Shown here: one piece after another, positions 41,926-50,266 of the stretch
Numbering within the stretch: position 1 is the stretch's first letter
How the letters are laid out: every line of letters begins with the position of its first letter
Assembly (NCBI GenBank): GCA_017512805.1
Contig: JAFWES010000032.1
Location: 1-57,502 of the forward strand
Reading direction: 5' to 3'
Length of the DNA stretch: 57,502 nucleotides
From: Clostridia bacterium
GTDB taxonomy: Bacteria; Bacillota; Clostridia; Christensenellales; Aristaeellaceae
Program-made: the position numbers and the translations under genes
The notes under the pieces: model-generated
Told to the model about the DNA's origin: nothing
The model's database searches: none
What the model saw: only the letters and a program-made list of their open reading frames with translations

Positions 41926-42196
41926 TCACTTTCTGATGAATCTTTCATCCGTTCCGATATTCTCGCTGACAAAACGTTCCGCCTTCATGTGGAGATCATA
42001 CTTTTCCCGGAGTGCGGCCAGCTGCGACATCATGGGAGAAGCGTGATGCGCGTCGATGGCGGCCTGATCCGTCCAGCTGTCGATCAGCAGGATGGTTTCA
42101 GGATCATTCAGTGGCTGAAAATACTGATAGCGGAGATTTCCGGACTCTTTTCGGATGCTTTCCGCGATACCGGAAGTACAGATTGACTGTAATCAT
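41926..42196 (-). pseudogene. Broken small quinol monooxygenase-like (ABM/YgiN) gene
   Basis: Seen: a good ribosome site (GGAGG, 8 bases) and ATG at 42196 begin MITVNLYF in one frame, while the rest, SGIAESIRKESGNLRYQYFQ, then ILLIDSWTDQAAIDAHHASP and MMSQLAALREKYDLHMKAER to the stop at 41926, lies in another frame. The span is 271 bases, not a multiple of three, and the first part of the usual ~95-aa protein is shortened. Known: ABM-domain proteins are small dimeric oxygenases. Inferred: an internal deletion with frameshift has inactivated it. It lies next to other remnants. Confidence 0.75.
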
Positions 42197-42349
42197 TTAC
42201 CTTTCCTCCGCCTGTACGATCATTCTTTCGAAGCTTTCCGCAAAGCGTCTATCGTCTTCCTCTGTCCGTTTTGCGGGTCCCCTTCAGGTCAGCAGCTCAG
42301 CCAGATCGCTGTGAATCAAGTGAAACATGCCTCGGTCCATTGCTCCCAT
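42197..42349 (-). pseudogene. Short coding remnant with an in-frame stop
   Basis: Seen: an ATG overlapping the MATE stop (TGATG) opens MGAMDRGMFHLIHSDLAELL, which hits TGA at 42284. The same frame continues open as KRTEEDDRRFAESFERMIVQ to a TAA immediately before the monooxygenase start. The coupling at both ends suggests a former gene in one operon with its neighbours. Family not recognised. Confidence 0.4.
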
Positions 42350-43827
42350 CAAATGAGTTTCCGGTTCTTCCACTTTCCGCTCCGGAAACGCCAGATATCC
42401 AGGGCGGCCTTGATGCACCAGTCCAGAACCATGGCAACGGCAATGCCGATCACGCCCATTTCGAAACCGTCCGGCCACCGGATCCATCTCACCAGGAGGA
42501 AGGAGAAAAGCGTCCGGCAGATGACCGTGCAGAAGATCGACGCCCACATGGTGAACTTCACGTCACCCGCGGCCCGCAGGCCGCCGGAGAGAGGCCCGGA
42601 GAAGGGCTGCACCGTACCGGAAAACAGGTTGTGGATGGCGACCACCAGGATGATCAGGGCCTTGGTTTCGGCGTCGGCGGGGCTGAAGTCATACAGCGGC
42701 ATGAGCAGGGGCGTGAGGAGCATCACCAGGACGTTCCACACAAAAGCCAGCACGAAGGACAGCCGCATGAGCTTGCGCATATACCATTCCGCCGCGTCAT
42801 TGTCCCCGGCGCCGACGCACTGTCCGATCACTGTCATGAAAACCGTGTTCATGGCGGTGCCCATGCAGGCCGCCAGCGACCAGAAGGTCTGTCCGTTCGA
42901 GTTGGCGTCCACATGCTGCTTGGCAAGGCTTGCGATCAGGACAAAGCTGATAACCACCTTCGAGGCCTGAAACAGCGTGTTCTCGATGGAGTTGGGGATG
43001 GCGACGCCGAGGATCCGCCGGGACATGGAGCCGTTCAGCTTCAGGATGTCAGGCGCCTGAACGGTAACGTTTGCCTTTTTCTCGATCTTCAGGCGCTTCA
43101 GCAGAGCTTCGCTCTTCGCCGAGCCGAAGCAGAGCCAGGTCATGACGCCGGCTGCCACATACCAGGCGATCGTGGTAGGCCAGGCCACGGCCGCCGCGCC
43201 GAAGGACGCGCCGTGCTCCGCCGCGTGAAGGCCGAAAACGCCGATCGCGTTGCCAATGACGTTGACGATGTTGGCCGCGAGGGTCACCCACATGGTAATC
43301 CGGGTCGAACCCATGGCCCGGAAGACCGCCGCGCCCGCGTTGTAGACCGCGTTGGCCGGGAAGGACAGGGCGACAATCCACATATAGGTCCGACAGGCTT
43401 CCAGGACCTCCGGCTCCCGCTCACGGAAGACGGCGTTGATGAGCCCGGAGCCGAAGAGCAGCATCATCGCCATACTCACCAGGGACAGGATCCCCGAAAT
43501 GTGAAAAACCTGCGATGCGGCAAGGTTGGCGTTCCGCTCATCCCTGCTCCCGATATACTGCGAAACCACCACGGCGCCGCCCGCGGACAGCGCGGTAAAC
43601 AGATAGATGAACACCGTGATGATCATGTTGTCCAGACCGACGCCGGTGTTGACGCCATAGCCCGCGCGGGAGGACATGATGCCGTCGGCCAGGCCGACCA
43701 CCATCTGCAGGACGCTCTCGATGACCAGCGGGACGATCATGGCCTTCAGCATGGGGTTGGTGAAGGTCTTGCGGCTGTCATCAAGCTGCGCTTTGGGTTC
43801 GATGATCCTCTCGATGACATTGTCCAT
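42349..43827 (-). CDS. MATE-family efflux transporter
   Basis: 492 aa. Seen: MIVPLVIESVLQMVVGLADG, TALSAGGAVVVSQYIGSRDE, NAVYNAGAAVFRAMGSTRIT in the first half and FMTVIGQCVGAGDNDAAEWY, HNLFSGTVQPFSGPLSGGLR in the second; twelve predicted membrane segments. The C-terminal motif differs from the two other MATE proteins in the window, so the three are not recent copies. GAAAGGG precedes the ATG. It is upstream of the remnant genes at 41926-42349 in the same direction. Substrate unknown. Confidence 0.92.
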   Translation of the reverse strand: MDNVIERIIEPKAQLDDSRKTFTNPMLKAMIVPLVIESVLQMVVGLADGIMSSRAGYGVNTGVGLDNMIITVFIYLFTALSAGGAVVVSQYIGSRDERNANLAASQVFHISGILSLVSMAMMLLFGSGLINAVFREREPEVLEACRTYMWIVALSFPANAVYNAGAAVFRAMGSTRITMWVTLAANIVNVIGNAIGVFGLHAAEHGASFGAAAVAWPTTIAWYVAAGVMTWLCFGSAKSEALLKRLKIEKKANVTVQAPDILKLNGSMSRRILGVAIPNSIENTLFQASKVVISFVLIASLAKQHVDANSNGQTFWSLAACMGTAMNTVFMTVIGQCVGAGDNDAAEWYMRKLMRLSFVLAFVWNVLVMLLTPLLMPLYDFSPADAETKALIILVVAIHNLFSGTVQPFSGPLSGGLRAAGDVKFTMWASIFCTVICRTLFSFLLVRWIRWPDGFEMGVIGIAVAMVLDWCIKAALDIWRFRSGKWKNRKLI

Positions 43828-43866
43828 GGAATCACGCCCTTTCAGAATTCTTGAGCTCCTGTTACT

Positions 43867-43894
43867 ATTCAGTCGCTCCGCTTTCTGGACTGAA
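43867..43894. repeat. Dispersed repeat copy C with inverted ends
   Basis: Seen: the 18-mer shared with 40935-40952, followed by GACTGAA (43888-43894), which pairs with TTCAGTC (43868-43874) around a 13-base loop. A similar G-CTGAACA-TTACAA stretch lies near copy B at 35134. Confidence 0.55.
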
Positions 43895-43931
43895 CACTTA
43901 CAAGCTCCCCTCTTATGATATCACGTTTTTC

Positions 43932-44067
43932 TCAAAGAAGCGAGGCGATTCTCCTGGCCAGCGCCATGATGGTCAGCATGGGCGGGTTGCCCATGGACCG
44001 GGGCAGGATCGTCGCATCGGCAACATACAGATTATCCGTTTCAAGTGAATCATCAGAGTATATGCTA
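43932..44067 (-). pseudogene. C-terminal remnant of a GMC-type oxidoreductase
   Basis: Seen: about 45 codons ending at TGA 43932 read DNLYVADATILPRSMGNPPM, then LTIMALARRIASLL. This is the signature end of FAD-dependent GMC oxidoreductases, where the normal protein has about 500 residues. No start codon, FAD-binding domain or longer frame lies upstream; the ZIP remnant begins 31 bases further on. Inferred: the gene was deleted except for its last part. Confidence 0.75.
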
Positions 44068-44097
44068 TCTGCAGGTTTACAGGTTTTTTTCTGTTCT

Positions 44098-44879
44098 CTA
44101 TCCCAGCGTCACGTCCAGAATCATCATCAGCACAAAGCCCAGCGAAAACGCGATGGTTCCCCAGTTGGAGTGCTTTCCCTCAGACATCTCCGGGATCAGC
44201 TCTTCCACCACCACATACATCATCGCGCCTGCCGCGAAAGCCAACAGATAGGGCATGATCGGTACCACCGCGCCCGCAGCCACGATGGTGACGGCTGCCG
44301 CGATTGGTTCCACCACGCCGGAAAGGACGCCGTAGAGAAAGGTTTTCCCTTTGCTCATGCCCTCTGCGCGCAGCGGCATGGAGACAATCGCCCCTTCCGG
44401 GAGATTCTGAATGGCGATACCCAGAGCCAGGGTCAGAGCGCCGGCTGAAGTAATACCGCTGTTGCCGGACAAGAAGCCCGCGTATACCACGCCGACTGCC
44501 ATGCCTTCCGGAATGTTGTGCAGCGTGACCGCCAAATCAGCTTCGTGGTCCGTTTCAGGCCAGACTTTGGGCCTTCATCCTGCTGATCCATGTGCATGTG
44601 CGGTGTGATGATATCCAAAAGCAGCAAAAAGCCTACACCAATCAGAAACCCAACGGCAGCGGGCAGGAAGGCCAGCGTGCCCATATGCTCGCTGCTCTCC
44701 AGGGCAGGCTGCAGCAGGCTCCAGAAGGATGCCGCTACCATGACCCCTGCCGCAAAGCCTGTCAGAACCTTCTGCAGGTTCTCGGAGATGCTTTTCCGCA
44801 GAACGAAAACGAGGGCGGCGCCAAGGCTGGTGCCGAAAAAGGGAATCAGGATGCCCAGTAAGATTTCAGTATTCATCAT
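44098..44879 (-). pseudogene. ZIP-family metal transporter gene, frameshifted
   Basis: Seen: the first frame from ATG 44879 gives TEILLGILIPFFGTSLGAAL, ENLQKVLTGFAAGVMVAASF, FLLLLDIITPHMHMDQQDEG and KSGLKRTTKLI. At about 44540 the frame shifts by one base and continues AVTLHNIPEGMAVGVVYAGF (with the metal-site HNIPEG), GIAIQNLPEGAIVSMPLR, VVEELIPEMSEGKHSNWGTI to a stop at 44098. Joined, the two make a full ZIP protein of about 260 aa with both HN/QN-x-PEG motifs. One missing base in a T run (ATTTGGCG) explains it. Known: ZIP carries zinc or iron into the cytosol. A sequencing error cannot be excluded. Confidence 0.82.
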
Positions 44880-45306
44880 GGTATTCAACGCTTTCTCCGG
44901 ATTCCGGCGTTCACAGCCAAAACCGCCAGGCAGGCCAGTCCGCAAGTCAGCAGGAACATAGAAATGATCCGGCTTACACGGATCCGTCTGCTTATCCAAA
45001 TATAGCACAAAACCGCGCTTTACACAACCCAGCCGCCAAGGCCATGCCGCGGGCGGTACCTGCTCAGCTCAAGGGCCGAGCACAGGGCTGTATGCTCGCT
45101 CCCCTTTCCCGCGGGGTTATGCTCCGCAGGTTTTTTCGGTTGAAATACAGCTGAAAAGCAGATAGAATAAGGGCGAACCAGAAAGCTGGCAGCCTGTGAG
45201 TCCGGAAAAGCGCTTGAGAACATGCCTGTTATTCCTGGGCTGGACACCAACAGGTTCACGGTCCCACGAGCGCTCCGCGGTCTAAAGCGAGGATGGTGTT
45301 TGATGA
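44880..45306. other. Intergenic stretch with promoter and long leader
   Basis: A 427-base stretch without a called gene. It contains the promoter at 45140-45168 and a leader of about 130 bases for the DUF523 gene. A GC-rich imperfect hairpin followed by TTTTTT (about 45110-45136) could end transcription from the left. On the minus strand a short membrane-like frame ends just upstream of the ZIP start but has no convincing start and was not called. Confidence 0.4.
45140..45168 (+). promoter_or_regulatory. Promoter upstream of the DUF523 gene
   Basis: Seen: TTGAAA (45140-45145), 17 bases, TAGAAT (45163-45168). The gene starts about 130 bases later. Confidence 0.65.
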
Positions 45307-45741
45307 ATGAAGATCATGGTCAGCGCGTGCCTCCTGGGCGAAAACTGCAAATATAACGGCGGCAGCAATCGGAACGAAACGCTGCTGCGCAGTCTGGCCG
45401 GGCATGAGGTCATTCCTGTTTGTCCGGAAGTGGCCGGCGGTTTGCCTGTGCCCCGGGTTCCTGCCGAGATCGTGAACGGAACGGTCACAAACCGCGAAGG
45501 GCAGAATGTGGACGCAGCCTTCAGAGCAGGCGCAAATGCCATTCTGGAACGGGCGAAACGGGAGCGGCCGGATTTGATCATCCTGCAATCACGCAGTCCG
45601 AGCTGCGGGGTCAGAGAAATCTATGACGGTTCTTTCAGCGGAAAGCTGATTCCCGGGCAGGGCGTTTTTGCCGCGCTCGCGTGCGAAGCCGGATTCGCGG
45701 TCATAGATTGTGAGGCGTTTCTGCGAAAGGATGCGCAGTGA
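45307..45741 (+). CDS. DUF523 family protein
   Basis: 144 aa, the normal length for this family. Seen: the Cys-rich signature MVSACLLGENCKYNGGSN at the N-terminus, VIPVCPEVAGGLPVPRVPAE, and LIILQSRSPSCGVREIYDGS, with the four conserved Cys residues of DUF523. Known: the family (YbbK-like) is widespread and its biochemical role is not established. A GAGG lies 14 bases before the ATG, a weak spacing; an ATG five bases earlier is out of frame. Convergent with the DUF4956 gene, 17 bases apart. Confidence 0.9.
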   Translation: MKIMVSACLLGENCKYNGGSNRNETLLRSLAGHEVIPVCPEVAGGLPVPRVPAEIVNGTVTNREGQNVDAAFRAGANAILERAKRERPDLIILQSRSPSCGVREIYDGSFSGKLIPGQGVFAALACEAGFAVIDCEAFLRKDAQ

Positions 45742-45758
45742 AACGCGATGTTCCTCTC

Positions 45759-46430
45759 TTACATTTCGTTTCGTGCGTCCGGAATTCGGCCCAGGGATAC
45801 GGGCAGATTGCCGTTGCGCGTCCGCACCGCGTCCAGGAACGCTTTATCGTTCTGGTTGTTCCCGGGCGTCACCCGATAGGTCAGCTGGTATGCCGTTCCC
45901 ATCTCAATCGTCCGCACGCCGGTCAGTTCGCAGGAGGAGAAATGCTCTCCCAGCAGGTCATCGAACAGGCCGTCATAGTCCAGCGCTTCCGGAATGGTGA
46001 TCCGCAGCTCCCGCTGGCTGTCCAGTCCCCTTCCGAAATGGGTCACCTGGAGAAGGATCATCGCCACCGCATACACCAGAAGAAGGAGGCAGGCGATCCC
46101 TACATAACCCGCGCCAAGGCAGAGCCCGAGGGACGCCGAAAGGAAGACGGCCAGGATTTCCTGCCCGCTTCCCTGGGCGGAGCGGAAGCGAATCAGGCTG
46201 AAGGAACCGGCTACCGCGATTCCCGCGCCGAGGTTGCCGTTGACAACCATGATCACCGTGCTTGTAATGAGGGGGAGAATCACCAGGGTATAGGCAAAGC
46301 TCCTTGTGGCGTTTTTGTTCTGCCTCATATAGAGGATCGAGGCGATCAGGCCCAGCGCCACCGCCAGGCCAAGAACCAGCAGTACATTTCCGATGCTCAG
46401 GCTCCTGTTGGCAAAAATACTGTCAAGCAT
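45759..46430 (-). CDS. DUF4956 membrane protein
   Basis: 223 aa. Seen: four hydrophobic segments in the first 135 residues (SIGNVLLVLGLAVALGLIAS, FAYTLVILPLITSTVIMVVN, AVAGSFSLIRFRSAQGSGQE, GYVGIACLLLLVYAVAMILL) with the family block FSLIRFRSAQGS, then a cytosolic alpha/beta domain (~140-223: LRITIPEALDYDGLFDDLLG). Known: DUF4956 genes are regularly found beside VTC-domain and CotH genes; function undefined. Its ATG lies 8 bases inside the VTC gene end, so they are coupled. Last gene of the operon starting at 50213. Confidence 0.9.
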   Translation of the reverse strand: MLDSIFANRSLSIGNVLLVLGLAVALGLIASILYMRQNKNATRSFAYTLVILPLITSTVIMVVNGNLGAGIAVAGSFSLIRFRSAQGSGQEILAVFLSASLGLCLGAGYVGIACLLLLVYAVAMILLQVTHFGRGLDSQRELRITIPEALDYDGLFDDLLGEHFSSCELTGVRTIEMGTAYQLTYRVTPGNNQNDKAFLDAVRTRNGNLPVSLGRIPDARNEM

Positions 46431-47136
46431 AAAGCACCTCCAGGCTCTTCGGCCGGATATATTTCAGATAAGCCAGACCGTACTTGGAAAAATGAGTCCG
46501 TTCCGCGTCAGCCGCCTGCAGGAGGCGGCTGAGCCACAGCGGGTACGTTCCGTCCGTCTTGATCTCCATGATGCGCTGGGACGGCAGGATCAGGGCGGCA
46601 TTGGGATCCCTGCTGGTCAGGGAATAATCCGACTGCCGGAAGGAAAGATTCCGGTCGAAGGTGATTCGGATATCAGGCCATCTGTCCGAGAACCAGGCGT
46701 CCCGGTCATAGGTGATGACGGCTTTCGGCCGCAGCCCGTACCGGCGCACCATCCATTCGGCCTCCTGTCCCACCTGACCGCCTTCCGGGCCGACGCGGCC
46801 GCTGTTCAGGCCGATGAAAGCGGCTTCGAGCGGCTGCTGGACCCTGCGTTTGTAGACCACGCCTTTGTATTTCTTCTTGACTTCAATAAAGGACATGGTC
46901 ACCTTCTCCGGTTTCCCGTACGCCCGAAGGCGGAGCTTCTCCTTGTACACGGGCCGGTCCAGAGAGGTACGGATCAGCTGATAATCCGATGTATCGTAAT
47001 ACAGGCTCTGGACGGTCGGATCTCCGAAATCCATCCATCGGAAGCCCTGCTTCTGAAGCGCCTCTTCAATATAACGCTCCTGGGCCACCGTCAGCATATA
47101 CTTGGTTTCAACCCTCGCAAAGCTTTCTTCCGCCAT
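46423..47136 (-). CDS. VTC-domain protein (polyphosphate-polymerase-like)
   Basis: 237 aa. Seen: a tunnel-type VTC/CYTH fold signature: RVETKYMLTV at the N-terminus, SLYYDTSDYQLIRTSLDRPV, YKEKLRLRAYG, SFIEVKKKYKGVVYKRR and IMEIKTDGTYPLWLSRLL. The basic and acidic residues that bind phosphate chains and metal in yeast Vtc4 appear kept (ETK, KLRLR, EVKKK, EIK). Known: Vtc4 makes polyphosphate from ATP; bacterial short forms are mostly uncharacterised. ATG 47136 has AAGGGGG 8 bases upstream; a TTG at 47142 lies in the overlap with the preceding gene. Predicted cytosolic, next to the DUF4956 membrane protein. Confidence 0.9.
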   Translation of the reverse strand: MAEESFARVETKYMLTVAQERYIEEALQKQGFRWMDFGDPTVQSLYYDTSDYQLIRTSLDRPVYKEKLRLRAYGKPEKVTMSFIEVKKKYKGVVYKRRVQQPLEAAFIGLNSGRVGPEGGQVGQEAEWMVRRYGLRPKAVITYDRDAWFSDRWPDIRITFDRNLSFRQSDYSLTSRDPNAALILPSQRIMEIKTDGTYPLWLSRLLQAADAERTHFSKYGLAYLKYIRPKSLEVLYA

Positions 47137-47138
47137 CG

Positions 47139-48821
47139 TCAACGCCCCCTTCTTTGTCCGCCGTTGCCGTGTCCGTTTCCGTTCCAGTTTCCAAATCCAT
47201 TGGTGCCCAAGCTCTGGGTGCCCATCATGCTGGCGGTGACCCCGCCCTCAAACAGACTGCTGCCGCCGGCTGTCACGCGGATCTGCGCGTTTTCCTGGAT
47301 GCTCTCCCCCGCAATCAGCAGGGAATCATAGGATTGCATGGGCGTGAACGTGCCCAGCGTCTGACCGCTCCCGTCCTGTATGATGATGGTCTGCCCGGAA
47401 GCGCCCGCGCCGTTCAGCGGGATGGAAACCAGTGACGCGCCGGAAATGCGGGATGTGTCCGTCATCGTGCCGTTTACGCTGGTGATCATGACCAGTCCGC
47501 CCGAGATACTTCCGGTTCCATTGAAGTCGATGGCTCCTTCTCCCATGCTGGTCGCAGCCCAGACGCCGGTGACTCCGCCGGTAATGCTGATGCTGCCGTT
47601 GCTGTCCAGTCCGTCGCCGGAGGCTGTCACCTCCACATGGCCGCCGTTGATGGTCAACGTTCCGTCCGAGCCGGCGAACCTGTCATTGCCGCGGCCGCCC
47701 CAGCCCGAGCCGTCGCTGCCGCCGGACGCGTTGATTCCATCGTCGGAGGCGATGATCTGAATCTCTCCCCCGTTGATCGTGACATTTGTGCCTTCGATCC
47801 CTTCGTAGCATTGGGCAATCGCAATCACGCCCCCGTTGATGACCGTTTCCGTATCCCCGTGGATGCCGTCGTCGCCGGTCCGGATGTTTACCGTCCCGTC
47901 GCTGACGGTGACATTTGCCGCGTGCAGTCCGTCGTCAGCGCAGTCGAGCGTGATTTCCCCGCCCAGAACCGTCAGATCCGTCGCAGCCTTGATACCCTTC
48001 TGGGATGCCTCTGTGTCGGAGGAAGAAACCGTATTATTCCAGTCCCAGCCGCCGCGATTAAACCCATGGCTGTTGGCGGAAGCCCTGACTTCTCCGGCTC
48101 CTTCGCCGGTCCGGATCTCTGTTTTCCCTCCCGCGATCACCAGCCAGCCCTTCCCCTCCTTGTCCTCGCGGGTGGAGACGATTCCGTCGCCCCCCGCGGT
48201 CACGGATATGCTTCCATCCAGCACGAGCACGGAATTCCGCCCCCGAATCCCGTCATTCACGGAATCCACCGTGATCTCCCCGCCCGCGATGATCAGGTCC
48301 GCCTTGCTCTGAATGCCGTGCTTTACGGTTCCATGGGCCAGAAGGCGGCCCGTTCCGTTGATGGAAAGATCATCCTCCGCGTACAGCGCGGCGCCGATGG
48401 TATCGTCTCCTTCGGTGATGGCGGCGCCGTCCGTCAGAATGTTCTCGGTGCCTTCGGCCAGGGTGATGATCAGTTTGTCGCCCTGCTTCTCGTAAATCGC
48501 GGGTCCCTCCGGGCTTGTGATCTGGACGCCATTGAGAATCAGCCGCACCTTATCTTCCACGCCGGTCTGGATCACCACCTGGCCGACCCATGTGCCCGAC
48601 AGCACATAATCCCCCTTCTGTGTGATGACCAGTTCCGTGCCGTCCAGGGCCGCCAGGTCGATGAACTCCGCCTCGGCTTCGTCCCAGGTGTCATCCGTAT
48701 CCTTTTCCTTATAAAGGCTGCTTACATCCAAACCTTCCTCCGCCGCGGCGGTGGCGCTCAGCGAAAACGAGCATGCGATCAGGCACAGGCAGGCCAGCAT
48801 CGCGATCAGACGCTTTTTCAT
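47139..48821 (-). CDS. Secreted Cthe_2159-type carbohydrate-binding beta-helix protein
   Basis: 560 aa. Seen: signal peptide at residues 1-26 (MKKRLIAMLACLCLIACSFS, cut near ATA-AA), then many turns of a right-handed beta-helix built from repeats such as ISITGGVTGV, LTINGGHVEVTASGDGLDSN, VTISDG-like DGTVNIRTGDDGIHGDTETV and NGGEIQIIASDDGINASGGS. The 'DDG-I' corners are calcium-binding in the Clostridium thermocellum protein Cthe_2159, which binds cellulose and pectin. The C-terminus ends in a Gly/Asn/Arg-rich tail. GGAGGAGG precedes ATG 48821; a longer frame from 48896 lies inside the small membrane gene. Overlaps by 4 bases with the gene upstream. A surface adhesin or matrix component is likely. 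Confidence 0.88.
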   Translation of the reverse strand: MKKRLIAMLACLCLIACSFSLSATAAAEEGLDVSSLYKEKDTDDTWDEAEAEFIDLAALDGTELVITQKGDYVLSGTWVGQVVIQTGVEDKVRLILNGVQITSPEGPAIYEKQGDKLIITLAEGTENILTDGAAITEGDDTIGAALYAEDDLSINGTGRLLAHGTVKHGIQSKADLIIAGGEITVDSVNDGIRGRNSVLVLDGSISVTAGGDGIVSTREDKEGKGWLVIAGGKTEIRTGEGAGEVRASANSHGFNRGGWDWNNTVSSSDTEASQKGIKAATDLTVLGGEITLDCADDGLHAANVTVSDGTVNIRTGDDGIHGDTETVINGGVIAIAQCYEGIEGTNVTINGGEIQIIASDDGINASGGSDGSGWGGRGNDRFAGSDGTLTINGGHVEVTASGDGLDSNGSISITGGVTGVWAATSMGEGAIDFNGTGSISGGLVMITSVNGTMTDTSRISGASLVSIPLNGAGASGQTIIIQDGSGQTLGTFTPMQSYDSLLIAGESIQENAQIRVTAGGSSLFEGGVTASMMGTQSLGTNGFGNWNGNGHGNGGQRRGR

Positions 48822-49018
48822 TTCGAATCCTCCTCCTTCTTCCATCTCAGGATGCTCTGGCCCATGCCGCTGACGCACAGCCCGGCAAGGAGCCATCGGG
48901 AAATATCATTGTTGATGAAATTCATCATGGGGTTAAACTGATCCAGAATTAGAAAGGTCAGAAACATGAGGGAAAAAATCACACACAGATGGGTGAACAC
49001 ATTGTACAGCTTATTCAT
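48818..49018 (-). CDS. Small two-helix membrane protein
   Basis: 66 aa. Seen: two hydrophobic segments, about 10-27 (HLCVIFSLMFLTFLILDQF) and 40-55 (ISRWLLAGLCVSGMGQSIL), joined by an Asn-rich loop, and a charged end RWKKEEDSK. It overlaps the gene before it by 8 bases and the gene after it by 4 (ATGA), which argues that it is real and translated with them. Family not recognised. Inferred: a membrane partner of the secreted or membrane proteins of this operon. Confidence 0.7.
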   Translation of the reverse strand: MNKLYNVFTHLCVIFSLMFLTFLILDQFNPMMNFINNDISRWLLAGLCVSGMGQSILRWKKEEDSK

Positions 49019-50213
49019 ACGACTTCACCTCCGTAATCAGTAACGCGTCGCTGGACTCCCGGCCACCGCCCGAGGGCTGATTGATAATTTCATCCTGCCA
49101 TACCATGATGGACGAATTGCCTCCGTCCAGGTTATAGGCTGCCTTGCAGCCCAGGTCGCTGAACAGCTGGGACAGCTGCGGAAGCGTGATCCCGGCGGAT
49201 TCTCCCCGCCCGTCCACAACCACCATGCAGTAATGGCCTGGTTCATAATAGCCGATCGCCGTTCTGGGATTCGCGGATAGTATCCGGCTGGTGCTGGAAA
49301 AGCTCGTCAGCACGCTTCCGTCCGTATCCAGCAGCGCCGGACCGAACGTCCAGGCCTGCCAGGCCCCCTCCGCGATCGCTTCCTCGACGGAAAAGGAGGA
49401 TCCCGGCATCACCCGCATGGAACCGTCATAATACAGGACGCATACATCGCAATTGGTGGGATTGGCCCTGTAGATGACGCCGTTGCGGATCACGACGCCC
49501 TCATTGGTATTTCCGTAATAATCTCCGTTGATCGCGATCAGGGCATTGTTCAAAAGCGCCATATCCTCAATGGAATCCCGGTATCCGCTGCCGAAGGTGT
49601 CCTTTGCGATGGCGGATCGGAAGGCGGTAATATCCCGGATATAGATATCCGCAAGATAGTAGGTAATCCTTCCTCCCGCGGTCGTCTCCTCGGTGACCGT
49701 GATCGAAACGTCCGGGCTCGAATAGCTGTTTTCTGTCACGATGACTTCATCGGTATAATGCTCCGCGAACTTCTCCGTCATCGGGGTCTCATCCTCGTCG
49801 GAGGCTTCCTCATCGGAGGCTTCCTCCTCCCCGGCTTCCGTCAGCGCGCTTCCGCCTTTTGAATTCATCCCGTTCCGCCCGTTATTCCTATTGTTATTGT
49901 TGTTCCTTCCCCTGGCGGTTATTTGCGTCGACTGTCCGCCGTCCGTAACCGTCCATGTCCCGGCCGTATTTCCCGCGGACGCGAGTATCATGCTGGGATC
50001 GATTTTCCCTGCGGAACCGCTTGTATTCTCCCCTTCCCCGCTGTCCTCCGTCTGCACTTCATATGGATTGGGAATGACGATCCCTACGCTCTCCTGTTTC
50101 CTGGGCAAAACATGGTGAAACAGCGCAAAGATCACCAGTGCGATTCCGGCACAGAGAATATCCACAGCCAGATTTCTCAGGACGGGATGCTTTCCTTTCT
50201 TCCCCGTTTTCAT
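49011..50213 (-). CDS. Phosphodiester glycosidase (NAGPA-domain) protein, membrane-anchored
   Basis: 400 aa. Seen: one N-terminal membrane segment (LAVDILCAGIALVIFALFHH), a long low-complexity linker (RGRNNNNNRNNGRNG and Glu/Asp-rich EEEASDEEASDEDE), then the NAGPA domain (~200-395): ALIAINGDYYGNTNEGVVIR, AWQAWTFGPALLDTDGSVL, RTAIGYYEPGHYCMVVVDGR, CKAAYNLDGGNSSIMVWQDE, RESSDALLITE. Known: this domain uncovers phosphodiester-linked GlcNAc in animals and acts on sugar phosphodiesters in bacteria, for example on teichoic acids. Facing outside. First gene of the operon, behind a promoter with a two-component box. Confidence 0.9.
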   Translation of the reverse strand: MKTGKKGKHPVLRNLAVDILCAGIALVIFALFHHVLPRKQESVGIVIPNPYEVQTEDSGEGENTSGSAGKIDPSMILASAGNTAGTWTVTDGGQSTQITARGRNNNNNRNNGRNGMNSKGGSALTEAGEEEASDEEASDEDETPMTEKFAEHYTDEVIVTENSYSSPDVSITVTEETTAGGRITYYLADIYIRDITAFRSAIAKDTFGSGYRDSIEDMALLNNALIAINGDYYGNTNEGVVIRNGVIYRANPTNCDVCVLYYDGSMRVMPGSSFSVEEAIAEGAWQAWTFGPALLDTDGSVLTSFSSTSRILSANPRTAIGYYEPGHYCMVVVDGRGESAGITLPQLSQLFSDLGCKAAYNLDGGNSSIMVWQDEIINQPSGGGRESSDALLITEVKSYE

Positions 50214-50266
50214 TGGCGATCCTCCTCTTCATTTTCGTATTGCTGGTCTTCCCGGCCAGCACAGAC

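Noticed and set aside
47640-48700. Repeated GATGG/CCGCCGTT-type units suggesting a DNA repeat array
   Set aside because: They are the coding repeats of the beta-helix protein, not a CRISPR or satellite array.
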